DNA of 64,000 nt from Notamacropus eugenii. Lineage: Eukaryota; Chordata; Mammalia; Diprotodontia; Macropodidae. How positions within the stretch are numbered: position 1 is the first letter of the stretch; each line of letters starts with the position of its first letter. Of the stretch, positions 32,405 to 43,449 are shown one piece after another. A model generated the notes under the pieces. That model was not told the origin of the DNA and made no database searches. It saw only the letters and a program-made list of their open reading frames with translations. The stretch covers positions 225,295,528-225,359,527 of the forward strand of contig NC_092876.1 of assembly GCF_028372415.1 (NCBI RefSeq), read 5' to 3'. Made by a program: the position numbers and the translations under genes.

Positions 32405-33560
32405 ATGTTCACCCTTGATTTGGTCAGACAGGAAGGACAGGAAGACAGCTTCAGAGGGGTTAACAATCTTACTTTATTCTAGTCTAGTCTTCTCAAAAGG
32501 GTTGCTGATAATGGGAACACCAACTCCTACAGCATTTCCTAATCACCTTCTTTCAGGGGCTGGCATGGAGCGGGGTGGGGCAATTACTGCTACATCTCAA
32601 TGGGGTCAATCAACACAGGCACAGGTTATCCTTCCCCCAAATCGCCTCAAGGCTCAATGGGGGCCAGTGGAGGCAAACACAGATTCCCCTTAAGCCTTGT
32701 TGGGGGCCAATCAAGGCATGGCACAGCATTCCAGCTTGTGCATTCAAACTTAAGGGATCCCCACTCACTGACCAGTACCCACCTGCTTTATAGGGCAACA
32801 GACAAAGAAGGCATATGGCCAGCAACAGCCTCAAAAGTTTCTGTTATCTCACTGTGCAGCTGCAGTGGGTGTTTATGATTGAAACACAAATGTTTGCATT
32901 ATTTCTCACTATACAAAGTTGTACAAGTATGGTGGAGATAGTTACAAGTCATGAGCCTGGGAAACAGAGATTCTTATAGTCATGGATCCTCAGAACTAAG
33001 CTGTAAGAAACAATAACAAAAATCTATCTTGTATGCACTAAAAGCTACCTTATTTACCCTTCCTTTCAACTATTTCCTCAGATTTTTGTTCTTGAGATCC
33101 TCTCATCCTTTTGGAGTGCCTTTCCTTTTTCAAGTTGCAGACCAGGGAGTCCTATCTATCCAGTCTCTAAGCTCTTAGAAATCTATTCTCCTGAAGCTCA
33201 GGGTACACATCCAGGTTTATAGGATCTAGTGTTTATGTTTAGCGTGTGCTTGTGATGGGTAGTCATAGTATGTCTGTACTTAGTCATCATGGACTGAAGT
33301 AGCAAGGAGCATGAATGTCCGTCTGCAAAACAGACACAATTTAATTGAGCTCTATGTGCCACTTCCAACAACCAAACCACAACCATATAGGATTATTTCT
33401 ATTCTAGGGAACCTAGTTTCTACCAACTCGTCTCAGCCATATTACTCTGTCCTCTATAGCCTAGCCAAGGCAACTCAACTTCATAGCTAACCGAGGCTAC
33501 TCAGAAATCGCTAGTCATCCTCCAAGCAAGTATTCATCGTTCTATCTTCAGTCTTTCATT
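32405..33560 (-). mobile_element. LTR-like block, family unknown
   Basis: About 1.1 kb richer in G+C than its flanks. On minus, AATAAAG (about 32470-32477) followed by ATTGTTAACCCC resembles the ATTAAAGTGATTGTTAACTCC region of the solo LTR at 54.25 kb, and CCCTATAAAGCAGG (about 32787-32800) could be its TATA box. The right edge and target duplications were not found. It looks like a fossil LTR or LTR-derived repeat. Overlapping small frames at 32415-32878 are chance. Confidence 0.4.
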
Positions 33561-33564
33561 TATC

Positions 33565-33887
33565 ATAGCAAAGCTTAAAGATGGGGGAAAGGGAGAGAGG
33601 AGGAAAATTCAGGGAGAAGATCCTATGACATAGAAATGAGGTTGCTCCCCCCATGTCCCCTCTATCACCAAACATGTGTCTGGGGTCCTGGTGCTCCACC
33701 CTATTTGATCTGCTTAGCACTTCTAACCTTACTGTGATTTTGGATTCCCTGCTTGAGAAGGATTTATCTCATTTCTATTTTAGTGAAATCTCATATCATT
33801 TTCACTGTAACCTTTTTTTTCATCCATTGGTCACATCCCAGATTTTTTGACAAAAATCACATTGGCTCAGGGCTTTTGAATGTAAAG
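33565..33887. other. Unassigned DNA
   Basis: No recognised feature apart from the hAT target at its right edge. Confidence 0.3.
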
Positions 33888-33895
33888 CTCTAGGC

Positions 33896-34036
33896 CAGGG
33901 GTGGGGAACCTGGTGCCACATGTGGCCTTCTAGGTCCTTAAGTGTGACCCTTTGGCCACTTCACAGAATGGTTTGGATTCACTCAATGGGCTGCACTTGA
34001 GGATGTGGCCTCTGAGCTGTAAGTTCCCCATCCCTG
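33896..34036 (+). mobile_element. Non-autonomous hAT, complete ends
   Basis: 141 bases starting CAGGGGTGGGGAACCTGG and ending AAGTTCCCCATCCCTG, imperfect inverted repeats. It is flanked by 8-base duplications CTCTAGGC (33888-33895) and CTCTAGAC (34037-34044), as hAT elements make. The interior CACATGTGGCC and GGGCTGCACTTGAGGATG match the copy at 24.5 kb. No transposase, so mobilised in trans. Confidence 0.9.
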
Positions 34037-34049
34037 CTCTAGACTATAG

Positions 34050-35860
34050 TCACACCTAAGTGACACAGTCCCTGATATTCACATATGGTCTGACAGACCT
34101 CATAGGTTGAATACCAACCCTAGTCAGTCATAGAAAAATACATGTCAATGGTCACAATGGGTACGTTTCAAGAGGCTGTGAGTGGATATGCACAAATTCA
34201 TCATCATGAGTATGGATCAACTGTGTCATCTTCACACACACATCCCCAAAATGACCCAGTTTTTAGCGCATGTATTATTGTAGGCACTCAGTAAATATTA
34301 AACAATACTGTATTAGCTGTATTCAAGTGCCCAATTAGCACTTAAACAATTTTCTCAGCACCATCAAAATAATATGACAATATTGTGCTGTGTATTCTAA
34401 TGTAGGGCATTTTGTGCTCTGAGAAAGATAGGGAAGGATAATGGAAATAAAGAGAGTGTGAATTCAAAATGGGAAGAACAGAGAAAATAGGAGAGGACAA
34501 ACATTAACAAAATAGAAAAGGGAAGGTATTCTAAAGGGTTGAAGTTGGGCCTTTTAAGCAAGAAAGCTGTGGCAAAACAGAAATTGCTATTACCTGCTTA
34601 TCTTTTCCAAAAAGAACAATGAATGTTGGGTAGTTATAACAGCAAGAACTCAATATGAAGTGAATCAAATAGGAAATAGTTGGAGCTTTCTCCCCATCTT
34701 CTGACTTATTAATTTCTATGGAGAAGGAGAAGGTACAAGTAGATCAGGGAAACTCTGAAAAAAGGAATAGGGTTTTCTGGAAGCTTTCTATGGCCATTGG
34801 CTTTGTAGAACAGTGCAGCCAGGACCAGGTATCAAAAAATGGTTTGGCTTCATAGAGAAAGTTCTTTGCTCTCTTTCAGAGTCTCTGGGAATTCTAAAAG
34901 TCTTTTCCAGGTGATCCACCATCAAAGTTTCTGACTGCATCCCCAATACCATACAATTAAAATGAAAAAGAAAAGAAAATCAACCCATTACATAATGCCT
35001 GAACAGTAACCTATATTGTATGAACTTTACCAGTATTCTGCCTGATTGGCATAAGAATCCCAAGGCGATTTTTAAAAACATTCCAGATTACTGAAATAGA
35101 CTGCAAGGTAAGCCCAGACTATGAATGGGCAGGATATTTTTGAAGTGATTTCAGTGCCTCTCTTCTTTCTTTCTGCAGCTTAGGGGTCACAAAATCCTTT
35201 TATACACTCGGTAATATGCACTCTGTACCACCAGTCACATTTAGGTTTTTGTTATCTTAGGTCCCCTATAATACTCCTCACTGGCTTCTTAGACGCATTA
35301 TTAGATTCCAATCTTTAGAGATGCTTTCACAAATACACATTCGTTAAGGTGATAAAAAAGTGACCGTGTCTCCAAATTTTGTCCAAAATAATGAAACATA
35401 TACTAGTATATGATTGTGTATTTTCAAGTCCAGTTCCTCACGTTACTACCTGATTTCTCTTTAGTTGGAAAATTGAATTCTTAAGAATTTGCATGATTGT
35501 CTTACACAATCACCTGTCCTGTCCCTTTCCCCAGGATTATTTCTATAGTCACATACAATTTTAATCGCTCATTAGGTTGCTTATGCCCTACGTTATTCTT
35601 CCCATTCTCCCACACTCTTTCCATTCTGTCCCATTCACTCCAGAAAAATATAACCTTTTTAAACTGCTTCCATTTTCTTCTCACATATTTCTTTATATAT
35701 ATACCCATTCTTTTTACACACCACTTTTTATCACTGGAAAGGTTTGACATTTTAAATCTGCCAGGTTACTTCTCTTTCTTCAAGACACTTGCTTCAGATA
35801 ATGAATAGATTCCTGGTGCTTCCTTTTTTTCAGACACTTAAAAATCAATCCCTAATAACT
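34050..35860. other. Unassigned DNA, single-copy-like
   Basis: 1.8 kb without a repeat I recognise. A 103-codon plus frame (35497-35808), hydrophobic and Phe/Leu-rich, overlaps an 82-codon minus frame, and neither has support as a gene. Confidence 0.4.
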
Positions 35861-35864
35861 TCTT

Positions 35865-36190
35865 TTGCTTGGTTATGCATATTTGTTACAACAGTCTATC
35901 TGGGGTTTTGCTTGTTTGTTTTTTCCCCCGCAAAGGAGTGGATGATATAAAGATAGGGGTGAGAGGAAGAATAGGGAGTCACACTGAAGAAATACCAGAA
36001 GGAACCAAAGACAAGCAGGACAGCTTTGAAAGTTATGTGTTGAACTGATAACATACTTGAAAAGAAAAGCAAGTTGTAGATAAAAATAGAGATTCTCAGT
36101 TTCGTGTATAATTTTTTCTTGCTCTACTTCGAATATGGAAATGCTCATTTATTTGAGGTTTAAGTTCAGAATTTTTAAAAAAGAAAATAA
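35865..36190 (+). repeat. L1 3' UTR fragment
   Basis: GGTTATGCATATTTGTTACAAC, then a T-rich GTTTGTTTTTTCCCCC, a GGGTGAGAGGAAGAATAGGG block, and GGACAGCTTTGAAAGTTATGTG similar to the L1 tail at 50.4 kb. It ends in AGAAAATAAATCTC. Confidence 0.5.
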
Positions 36191-36194
36191 ATCT

Positions 36195-37510
36195 CTAATG
36201 CTTTCAACATTGTAGCACATTGAGAAGGGAATTCTGTATTTTCTCTGAGTCAGCTGCTCTTACTATCTTCAGCTTTTTGTGTGTGTGTAATTTGCATTTC
36301 CTCATTTAGCACACTGATTTGTTATAGTTCAATACGACGCTTCCAATGTCACTGATGGCAAGGAGTTTTGCAGGACTGGCCAGTCTGTTCTGCTTTTTGT
36401 CTGTTTGTATATGCTCTTGGAATGACCTGGATTAGCTGAAGCCTGTACCTTGGTATTCTTAATTCCTCCTTCCACTGTTCTTTACTGTTTGGTGAGGCAA
36501 TATGTATGACTCAATCTTCTATCATCCTCCTAAGAATTTCACAAATGAGTTTATAATCTAAACTAGTGTTTCCCTTGCATTCCATTTTTTTTTGTTTGGC
36601 AAAGAGAATAAATTTTAAAACACAAATGAGATAAGTATAGTTTTATTCAACTGTAAACTTGTGAGGCATGCTGGGATAATTCTATACAATGTCTACTTGT
36701 GGCATTCACTATTGTCAATCAGCCTATGATAAACATAAATACCCAGATCTACAGAGCCCAAAATATACCAACGTGCTTGAACTACTGAACAGTTAAAGCA
36801 TGACTTCTCCCAATATGAACATTTGACAAATGGATCCAATAACTGATTCGTAAATGAGTTCTTTATATATTTATTTGTGGATACAGGTCCAATCTTATTT
36901 CCTTACCTTAAGACAAACATGGAAGCCAGACAATGAAAGACATAGGCACAGATTTGGAAAGTTGTTTTGGCTCTTATGAAAATAGCTTTTTTCATCCTTA
37001 AATCTTTACAGCAGAAGGGAATGTGAACATATTTTTCACTGTGTGTGAATGCAGACTACCCCTTATAAAGTCTTGTTCTTTGTTTTAGGATGTTGATAGC
37101 ACATCTATGAGAGAAGTCTGTCTAATGGAACTACTCAGTTAAGATTATTCTATTGATATGAAATTCCATAATATTCATTTTACTAATTTATTTTTAAAAT
37201 TTTATTTTTAATTTCTGAAATAACACAAACATTTCCCTAACATAGTAGAAAAAATGATGATTGCACATAAAGCTACAAATCTATTATGTACAACTTGCTA
37301 TTCCTTTCAAATACATAATAAAGTTATCATGTAACTAAAGGCTTACATCAATAAAACAGAGAAGACCAATGAATTGGGTAAGCAATTTACTAGAAAAGAA
37401 CAAACTAAAAATCCCTAATGAGATATTTTACTAATTCATCCTTTCCTAACTTTCACTAGGAATGACAGCACCATTTTCTGATTAATTGTAATAATGAAAT
37501 AAAAACTCTC
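36195..37510. other. Unassigned DNA
   Basis: No repeat or gene recognised in about 1.3 kb. Confidence 0.35.
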
Positions 37511-37519
37511 CCCTAATGC

Positions 37520-37740
37520 TTCATTGTTGTGTGGGCACAGATGAGTCATTTAAACTCTTTAAGTCTCAGTTTCCTCATTTGAAAATGAGGATAATCAAAT
37601 TCCATGAGAGTTTTGTGAGTCTAAGAGAAGGGAACCAGAAAAATCTGAGTTTAAAACCTGCCTGTTACATCTACTGGCTGTTGACTTTAGGCAAACCACT
37701 TAGTCTTTCAGTGCCCCAGGTAACTGTCTAAAACTAGAAG
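37520..37740 (+). repeat. MIR and tRNA-SINE fragments
   Basis: MIR part 37520-37610: GATGAGTCATTTAAACTC, TCAGTTTCCTCATTTGAAAATGAGG. A second core follows: CTGAGTTTAAAACCTGCC, GACTTTAGGCAAACCACTTAG. Confidence 0.7.
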
Positions 37741-37964
37741 TGCTTATTTGCATTAGTGGAGGTTATTCCTCATTCGGGAATTCCTCATCTAATGAAACCC
37801 TAGATTTAGTGTCATCCCCATAAATGTCAATTATTGTAAGAGAAGGGAGCAATCCCAGGCAAGGGTGGAGATAGGTGATGAGAGGACAAATGACAAGTAA
37901 ACTGTCATTGGTTGCTTTTCTCAACTAATGAGTGAAAGATGTTTTTAATTGCTTCATGTCCTAC

Positions 37965-38190
37965 TCTAAGTGATTCCATTTGGGGTTTTCATGGCAAAGA
38001 TATGGAGTGGTTTGCCATTTCTTTCTCCAGCTGATCTTGTAGATGAGGAAACTGAGGCAAACAGGGTTAAGTGACCTGCCCAGAGTCACACAGCTAGTAA
38101 ATGTCTGAGGCTGGATTTAAACTCACAAAAAAGTATCTTCCTGGTTCCAGGGCTGGCACTCTATCCACTGCACCATTTAGCTGCCCTAAT
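37965..38190 (-). repeat. MAR1-like tRNA-SINE
   Basis: CCATTTGGGGTTTTCATGG, TTTGCCATTTCTTTCTCCAGC, GAGTCACACAGCTAGTAAATG, CACTGCACCATTTAGCTGCCC. Near full length on minus. Confidence 0.87.
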
Positions 38191-38194
38191 GAAA

Positions 38195-39305
38195 GTTACT
38201 GATGCACTGATTTTGAAGATACACTCATTTAATTCATCAGTAATTTTAAACTATGCATTTTATACCAAAGATGTTAATTGATAATGGGTAATATAAGGGG
38301 AGAAAAATCTGTTCTAGGTATTTGGTTATCACCTATTTCTCTCACAGAGATGGTCTAGGTTTCTCAAAAAGTCTTCCTGACCAGTCAATTATCCTAATAT
38401 TCCTTTAATAGATTTTGAACTAAAGTTCAAATAATTACAATGGTGTTGGCTGAAGTGTTCATTAAGGAGAGTCTTGCCTGCTGATTTCTTTAGAACAGAC
38501 ACATAGTATAGAATTCCTTATCTGTTTCAACCACAGAAATTAGATTCAGCAAACAATAGGTTAAATTCCTTAGTTCAATAATGGATGCAAAACTCTGGGT
38601 GAGCAGAAATTTGAGATCAGATTACAGATTAGTTTGAGCCAGCCTGTTCCAGATGGGCATAACATATAAAGGAAGGAACTTCCAGGAAATTGAAAGCAAG
38701 ATATTTGACATTGTTTTTCAAAGAAAATGCTTTCATTCAGAATCATTATATTTAGGAAAGGATATCCTGAAAGTTTCTTTTTACTCAAATACGGATGATG
38801 ATATTTTGGGTTAGTGTTTTATTTGGACATATGTGTCAGTTCCTGCTTTAGTATTGCTGAACTAAGTGCTTCTTAGTGACGGGGATATGCCCTGAATTTC
38901 CCTGTAATATCTGATAAGGAAGAAGATAGACTACCTTGCTTTCTCTGCCTTTTATGTATTTTCCTTGTTCTTGGCCTCACTGTCATGCTGACAGCAAGCT
39001 TTGCTCTGACTAGATCACTTTATCCCCCCTGTCTGTGCAGGACTTTTTTTTAAAAAATGAGGTATAGATATAATGTCTTCGGTTAGAACCTTTGCTCTAC
39101 ACTGCAACTGCTCTGCTCAACATGGAAATAATTGTAGGGAATTGATTAGGTCAATTTGATTCTTCATATTAGACCATTTTAGGCAAAAGATTAAGGTAAG
39201 CAAAGTCTTTAAGACTGAAAAAAAAGATTTGTTAATAACTTCTCCTTAGATAGCCTTCACCTTGTGTGGACAGATTCACTCCTTCTAATTTCTCCCTTCA
39301 TTCCC
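38195..39305. other. Unassigned DNA
   Basis: No repeat or gene recognised. The LINE-tailed SINE inserted at its right edge. Confidence 0.35.
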
Positions 39306-39324
39306 CTGGGTGTGATCTTCCCTT

Positions 39325-39478
39325 GAGCCTTCCTGATGAACACCAGGCCACTGGATCCAGATGGCTCAGGAGAAGAAAGTGAGGTTGGTGACCTTGCACA
39401 GCCCTCCCTCTTTGAAATCAAAGTCAACTGCAAGTCATGTCATCATCATGGTCCTCTTCAAGAAACACAACAATAACC
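39325..39478 (+). mobile_element. LINE-tailed SINE, 5'-truncated
   Basis: 154 bases between perfect 14-base duplications TGTGATCTTCCCTT (39311-39324 and 39479-39492). It lacks the tRNA head and reads GGATCCAGATGGCTC, GAGGTTGGTGACCTTGCACAG, GCAAGTCATGTCATCATC, GGTCCTCTTCAAGAAAC. The last part matches the tail of the zinc-finger LINE at 48.89-48.95 kb (TGTCATTTTGATCCTCTTCA). Confidence 0.92.
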
Positions 39479-39494
39479 TGTGATCTTCCCTTAG

Positions 39495-40355
39495 GCAATG
39501 TCTTCAATCCACTCTGGAAATGACTGCCTCTAAATGAAGCACTCCTACCAAGACTCTTTTCCCTTAGCATCTCCTTTAACTTATTTGGGGCTGGGGTAAA
39601 AGGATTGGATCCATGTGTCTGGGACACTGGGGAGTTTTTAAAATTGTGAAATAAGATTCTCTCTTGTATAGCTCCAGAGTGCCCAGTCAAGGAGAAAATT
39701 CCTCTGTCACCTCCAACAATTCAGAAAATCTGCTCTTGGTCCCTACTTCTCAGAATCTCCTAGAATAAGGTGCCTCTCTTTATTTCCCTTGCATAATAAT
39801 GAAGCTCACAAACCAGGAGTTATTAGGATCCATCACTTTACAGAAGCACACATTCAAAAACTAGTTAAGTGGAGATGTAAATAAACTTTAAAGAACATAA
39901 ATTTTGAAATGGGAACTTACTACCTGGTCACCACTACCACCATCATCATCATCATCATCTCTTCTTGGCAAACTCCCGTAGCTACGGTTTCTGTTGTCTC
40001 AGCTGCACATGGTTTCCCACTGTGATGGTAGCAGCAGTGGGGGACTACTGTGGCTTTAGTAATGGGACTCCTTCGATCATCTTTCCATTTCCCACACTCG
40101 TTCTGATTATCTACTAGAAATACCCACCTGGGAGACACTTTCTCCAAACCTCAAGTCCTAGCTCACTTCTCATTCCTCCTGAGGTTTCACTTCTCCAGGA
40201 TGAGGGGAAAACAAAGATGTCACCAAGATTTAACACAGTTCTTACATCTTCCATTGGCTGAGGAGAAAGTGGTCTCCAATGTTACATGCTACATGTATGC
40301 TTTTCCATGTTGTTCCCTTCCTTGCTCCTTTCCCGCCCCAAATAGAATGCCAGTT
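39495..40355. other. Unassigned DNA with (ATC)n
   Basis: A CAT/ATC run at 39938-39960 gives a Met/Val-rich chance frame on minus. No other feature recognised. Confidence 0.4.
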
Positions 40356-40359
40356 CTAG

Positions 40360-42440
40360 TCACAGAATAATATAATTTGAGAGGTGGAAGGGACCTCAAG
40401 AACCATCTAATCCAGTACATTACACTCAAGGGAATTCTTACACAAGTAGTTCTTCCTCCTCTGTTTAAAGATCTCCAGACAGAGAACCCACCATTACCTT
40501 TCAAATCAGCCCATTCTATTTTAGGACAGCTCTAATTCTGCAGAAGATTTTCCCAACATCACAAATTTGGCTCTTTCAAATTTCTACCCATTCATTGCTC
40601 CTGGGATTGTCCTATGAAGTTAGAGTAATTCTGATTCCTCTTCCAAATGACAGGCCTTTAAATATTTAAAAATCAATTCAAAATCAAATTGGTATTTTTG
40701 ATACTGGATCTCCTCATCTTGTCCATTCTAGAAGTATAGCAATCACTCACAGGCTTGACAGCACCACTTTCTTTTGGCGTGAAAATTTTAACCTTCTCTG
40801 TATATGCAGCGGAACAATTCATCCATTTTTAGGCAGCCTGGTTAGTTCCTCTCCTCCTGGGTGCCACTATATTGTTAGTGTGGACACCTGATCTGGTTTA
40901 GTTCTACTGAAGCTCAGAACTCCTAAACACAAGTGATCCCACCATCATCGACCCCCATCATCCCATAGTAGCAAGGATTAAAGGCTTTATCCCCAACCCC
41001 CACCCACCAATTTCTGGCTCTATCCCACTGTTAACTCATTGAATTTACAATCCACTAAACACACTAGATCTTTTTTTTTTTTTCAAACTACTGTATAACC
41101 ATTCCTCCACATGCTGTACCCATGAGGCTGATTTTTTGAACCCCAACATAAGGTCACATTTATCCCTACTGAATTTCATCTTGTTAGATTCAGTATAGTG
41201 CTCAAGCCTGTCAAGACTTTCTTGGAGCCTGACTGTCATTCCTAATCACATTGGCCTTTGCTATGTTAGCTATTTTCTCAGACGTTTGTCACCCACAAAT
41301 TAGACTATGACTTTATTCAAGTTATTAAATAAAAGGGTTAAAAAGCAGAGATCTAAGCACATGTTCCTGGGGTACTCTACTGGAGAATTCCAGTGGAATT
41401 CTAATAATGGAACAAAACCATTAATGACTATACTTTGAATACAGCCATCTGTATAGGAGTGATATTTTAAAGCTATTTTTAAAAAAACTATTGAAACAGG
41501 ACTTAAATGGCTCAGGGGACTAAATACTTGGGCCATTAATGTAATTTTCTATTGTTGAAGGCACAAAAATTAGGACACAAGTAGTCAGCACGCTTCTTCC
41601 TTCTTAGATTTGTGAACTATGGTCCATCATGGGCAACATAGAGGTAGGGAAGACGCAAATGAAAGATTCCATCTGAATCAGTGCTGTGTTCTGGATGTAC
41701 ATCCTTCCCGCACGATGGCTAAGTAAACCTTCTTTTGTTAACTGTCAGATGTTCAACAACTGTATCATTTCGCTCTAATCTTGACCGTACTAACAGAACT
41801 GTCAGAGTCAGACCTGGCGTCTGACATCATTCAGCCAGTTCTGAATTAATCTAATTGTATTATCTTCTAGTCCAAATCTTTCCAGAAATATTATGAGATC
41901 CTTTCCAAATGATTTTCAAAAATCTAATTAAATTTTATCTACAGCATTTGCCAGATCGTTTGCTTAAGTGACTTTGTCAATAAAATCCGTGTGATCTGAC
42001 CAGTTCTTAATGAAGCCATTGTGGCCCTTTGTAATCATTGCTTTGTGTTTTAAATGTTCATTACCTCTTTAAGCATCTATTCTATAATTTGTCACGAATT
42101 TTAAATCGGGCTCATTGGCCCAGAGTTTTCAGACTCTGCTCTTTGCCCTAACACTTTTTTTAAAAAGTGGAATATTTGTCCTTTTCTGATCCTTTTGCTA
42201 CAGGATCTCATTTCCCATGACCTTTGAGATGCTACTGGTGTTAGTTTAGGAATCATGTCTATCCCTACTTTCAGCGTCCAGTGAATTCATTTGTCTGATC
42301 CTGGTGATTCAAGTTTGTAAAGAACAATCAGGGGATCTTTTATTATCCCTTTACTTATATTAGGTGTCAACTCCCTGTTAGCCATTTTTGTTCCGGCATT
42401 TCCAGGGCAATGGTCTCCTTGGCAGAGAAAACAAGCAATC
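40360..42440 (-). repeat. L3/CR1 LINE, long copy
   Basis: Two kilobases of minus-strand CR1/L3. Landmarks: GTGGAAGGGACCTCAAGAACC (40385), TTTCAAATCAGCCCATTC (40499), GAATTTCATCTTGTTAGATTCAG (41171), CTGGGGTACTCTACTGGAG (41368), CATTCAGCCAGTTCTGAATT (41827), TTAATGAAGCCATTGTGGCCC (42007), TCCTGGTGATTCAAG (42298). The minus frame 41239-41045 holds DRLEHYTESNKMKFSRDKCDLM, the conserved CR1 ORF2p segment (cf. EHWAESNGMKFN). A foreign block interrupts at about 41452-41826. Confidence 0.85.
41452..41826. mobile_element. Unidentified insertion in L3
   Basis: L3 text stops after GAATACAGCCAT and resumes at CATTCAGCCAG, leaving about 375 bases foreign to L3. It begins near TGTATAGGAG and ends near GTCTGACA, the TG...CA form of an LTR, but matching target duplications are not clear. 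Contents include GGTCCATCATGGGCAACATAG and GGCTAAGTAAACCTTC. A fossil LTR is the best guess. Confidence 0.4.
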
Positions 42441-42444
42441 TAAG

Positions 42445-42840
42445 AAATGGACACCTGACCTTTTCTCTTGTCAGCCTTCACTTACCTGGCTACAGCTGGG
42501 CTGCTCCTCACCTGGATCTTGGCAGGAAAAAAAAGCTGTCCCTAGTCTCAGAGGGAAATTAATCCAGCAAGTTTTAAAACTCTTAGCTGAGCTTTCTTAT
42601 ATACAAATTCAACTAGCCTGGATATTAATCCTGCTTGTCTAGGCCATCAGGCCAGACCACACCATTGACCCCAGCCTTCTTGCCATCCATTCTGCCAGCC
42701 TGTCCTTTTATCTTTTCTCCTTCCTCCATCCTTTTTTTTCTGGACTCAATCAAATCAGCACTACCATTGTACTTGGCAAAGTGGAAAATGAATGTCAATT
42801 GATTGTTCTGTGGATCAGCTCACCATGCCTGTTACTCCTT
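42445..42840. other. Unassigned DNA
   Basis: C-rich on plus, with no repeat recognised. An 84-codon frame (42388-42642) starts inside L3 and has no features. Confidence 0.35.
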
Positions 42841-42844
42841 AGAC

Positions 42845-43030
42845 ACTCTCTTTGCTGAATGCCATGGTTATGGATTGTCACCCAGTATTGTCTTCCCCTT
42901 TTAGAATGTAACCTCCTTCACAGGAGGAATTGTCCCACTTTTCTATTTGATTACCCAGTGTGGAGCACAGTGCTTTTCACTGTACATGGATTTGATAAAT
43001 ATTTTCTATATTTATTCACTCAATTCCTGA
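42845..43030 (+). repeat. L2 LINE 3' end
   Basis: TAGAATGTAACCTCCTTCACAGG, GTGGAGCACAGTGCTTTTCAC, TGATAAATATTTTC. Confidence 0.65.
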
Positions 43031-43194
43031 CTTCAAATTTGTCATTTTTGTTATCTTAAAAAATCCTTCATTTGGTTATAGAGGTTAAGATCCTATTTAT
43101 AGGTGGAATTTTCACTTCTGACTGTGATGGCCACATGAAAGGTCACAGGTGAGTCTAACTCTTCCACCTTTACTCTAGCAAAAATCTAAAAATA

Positions 43195-43445
43195 CAGCAT
43201 AGCTAGTATTAATATAGCATTTTTAGGTTTGCAAAGTGATTTACAAATATTTCATTTGAACTTCACAACAACCCTGGGAGTATGTGTTAATGTCATCCTG
43301 CTTTTATAGATGAGGAAGCTGAGGTAAATAGAGGTTAAGTGACTTGCACAGGGTCACACAGGTAACAAATGTTTGAGGTCATATTTGAACTCAGGCCTTG
43401 CTGATTACAGGTCCAGAGCTCCATCTACTGTGTCACCTGGTGGTA
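43195..43445 (-). repeat. MIR SINE with tRNA-like end
   Basis: GGTTTGCAAAGTGATTTAC, ACAACCCTGGGAGTATGTG, TAGATGAGGAAGCTGAGG, GGGTCACACAGGTAAC, CTACTGTGTCACCTGG. Full length. Confidence 0.88.
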
Positions 43446-43449
43446 TAAG

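Noticed and set aside
35497-35808. 103-codon hydrophobic plus frame
   Set aside because: T-rich, overlaps an 82-codon minus frame, no signal peptide or domain that stands out from composition.
39938-39960. ATC run considered as a CRISPR-like or satellite array
   Set aside because: Simple trinucleotide slippage without spacers. No array of any kind is present in the window.
40481-40504. Minus frame 40289-40504 as a small gene
   Set aside because: Lies on L3/CR1 3' text; the reading frame is incidental.
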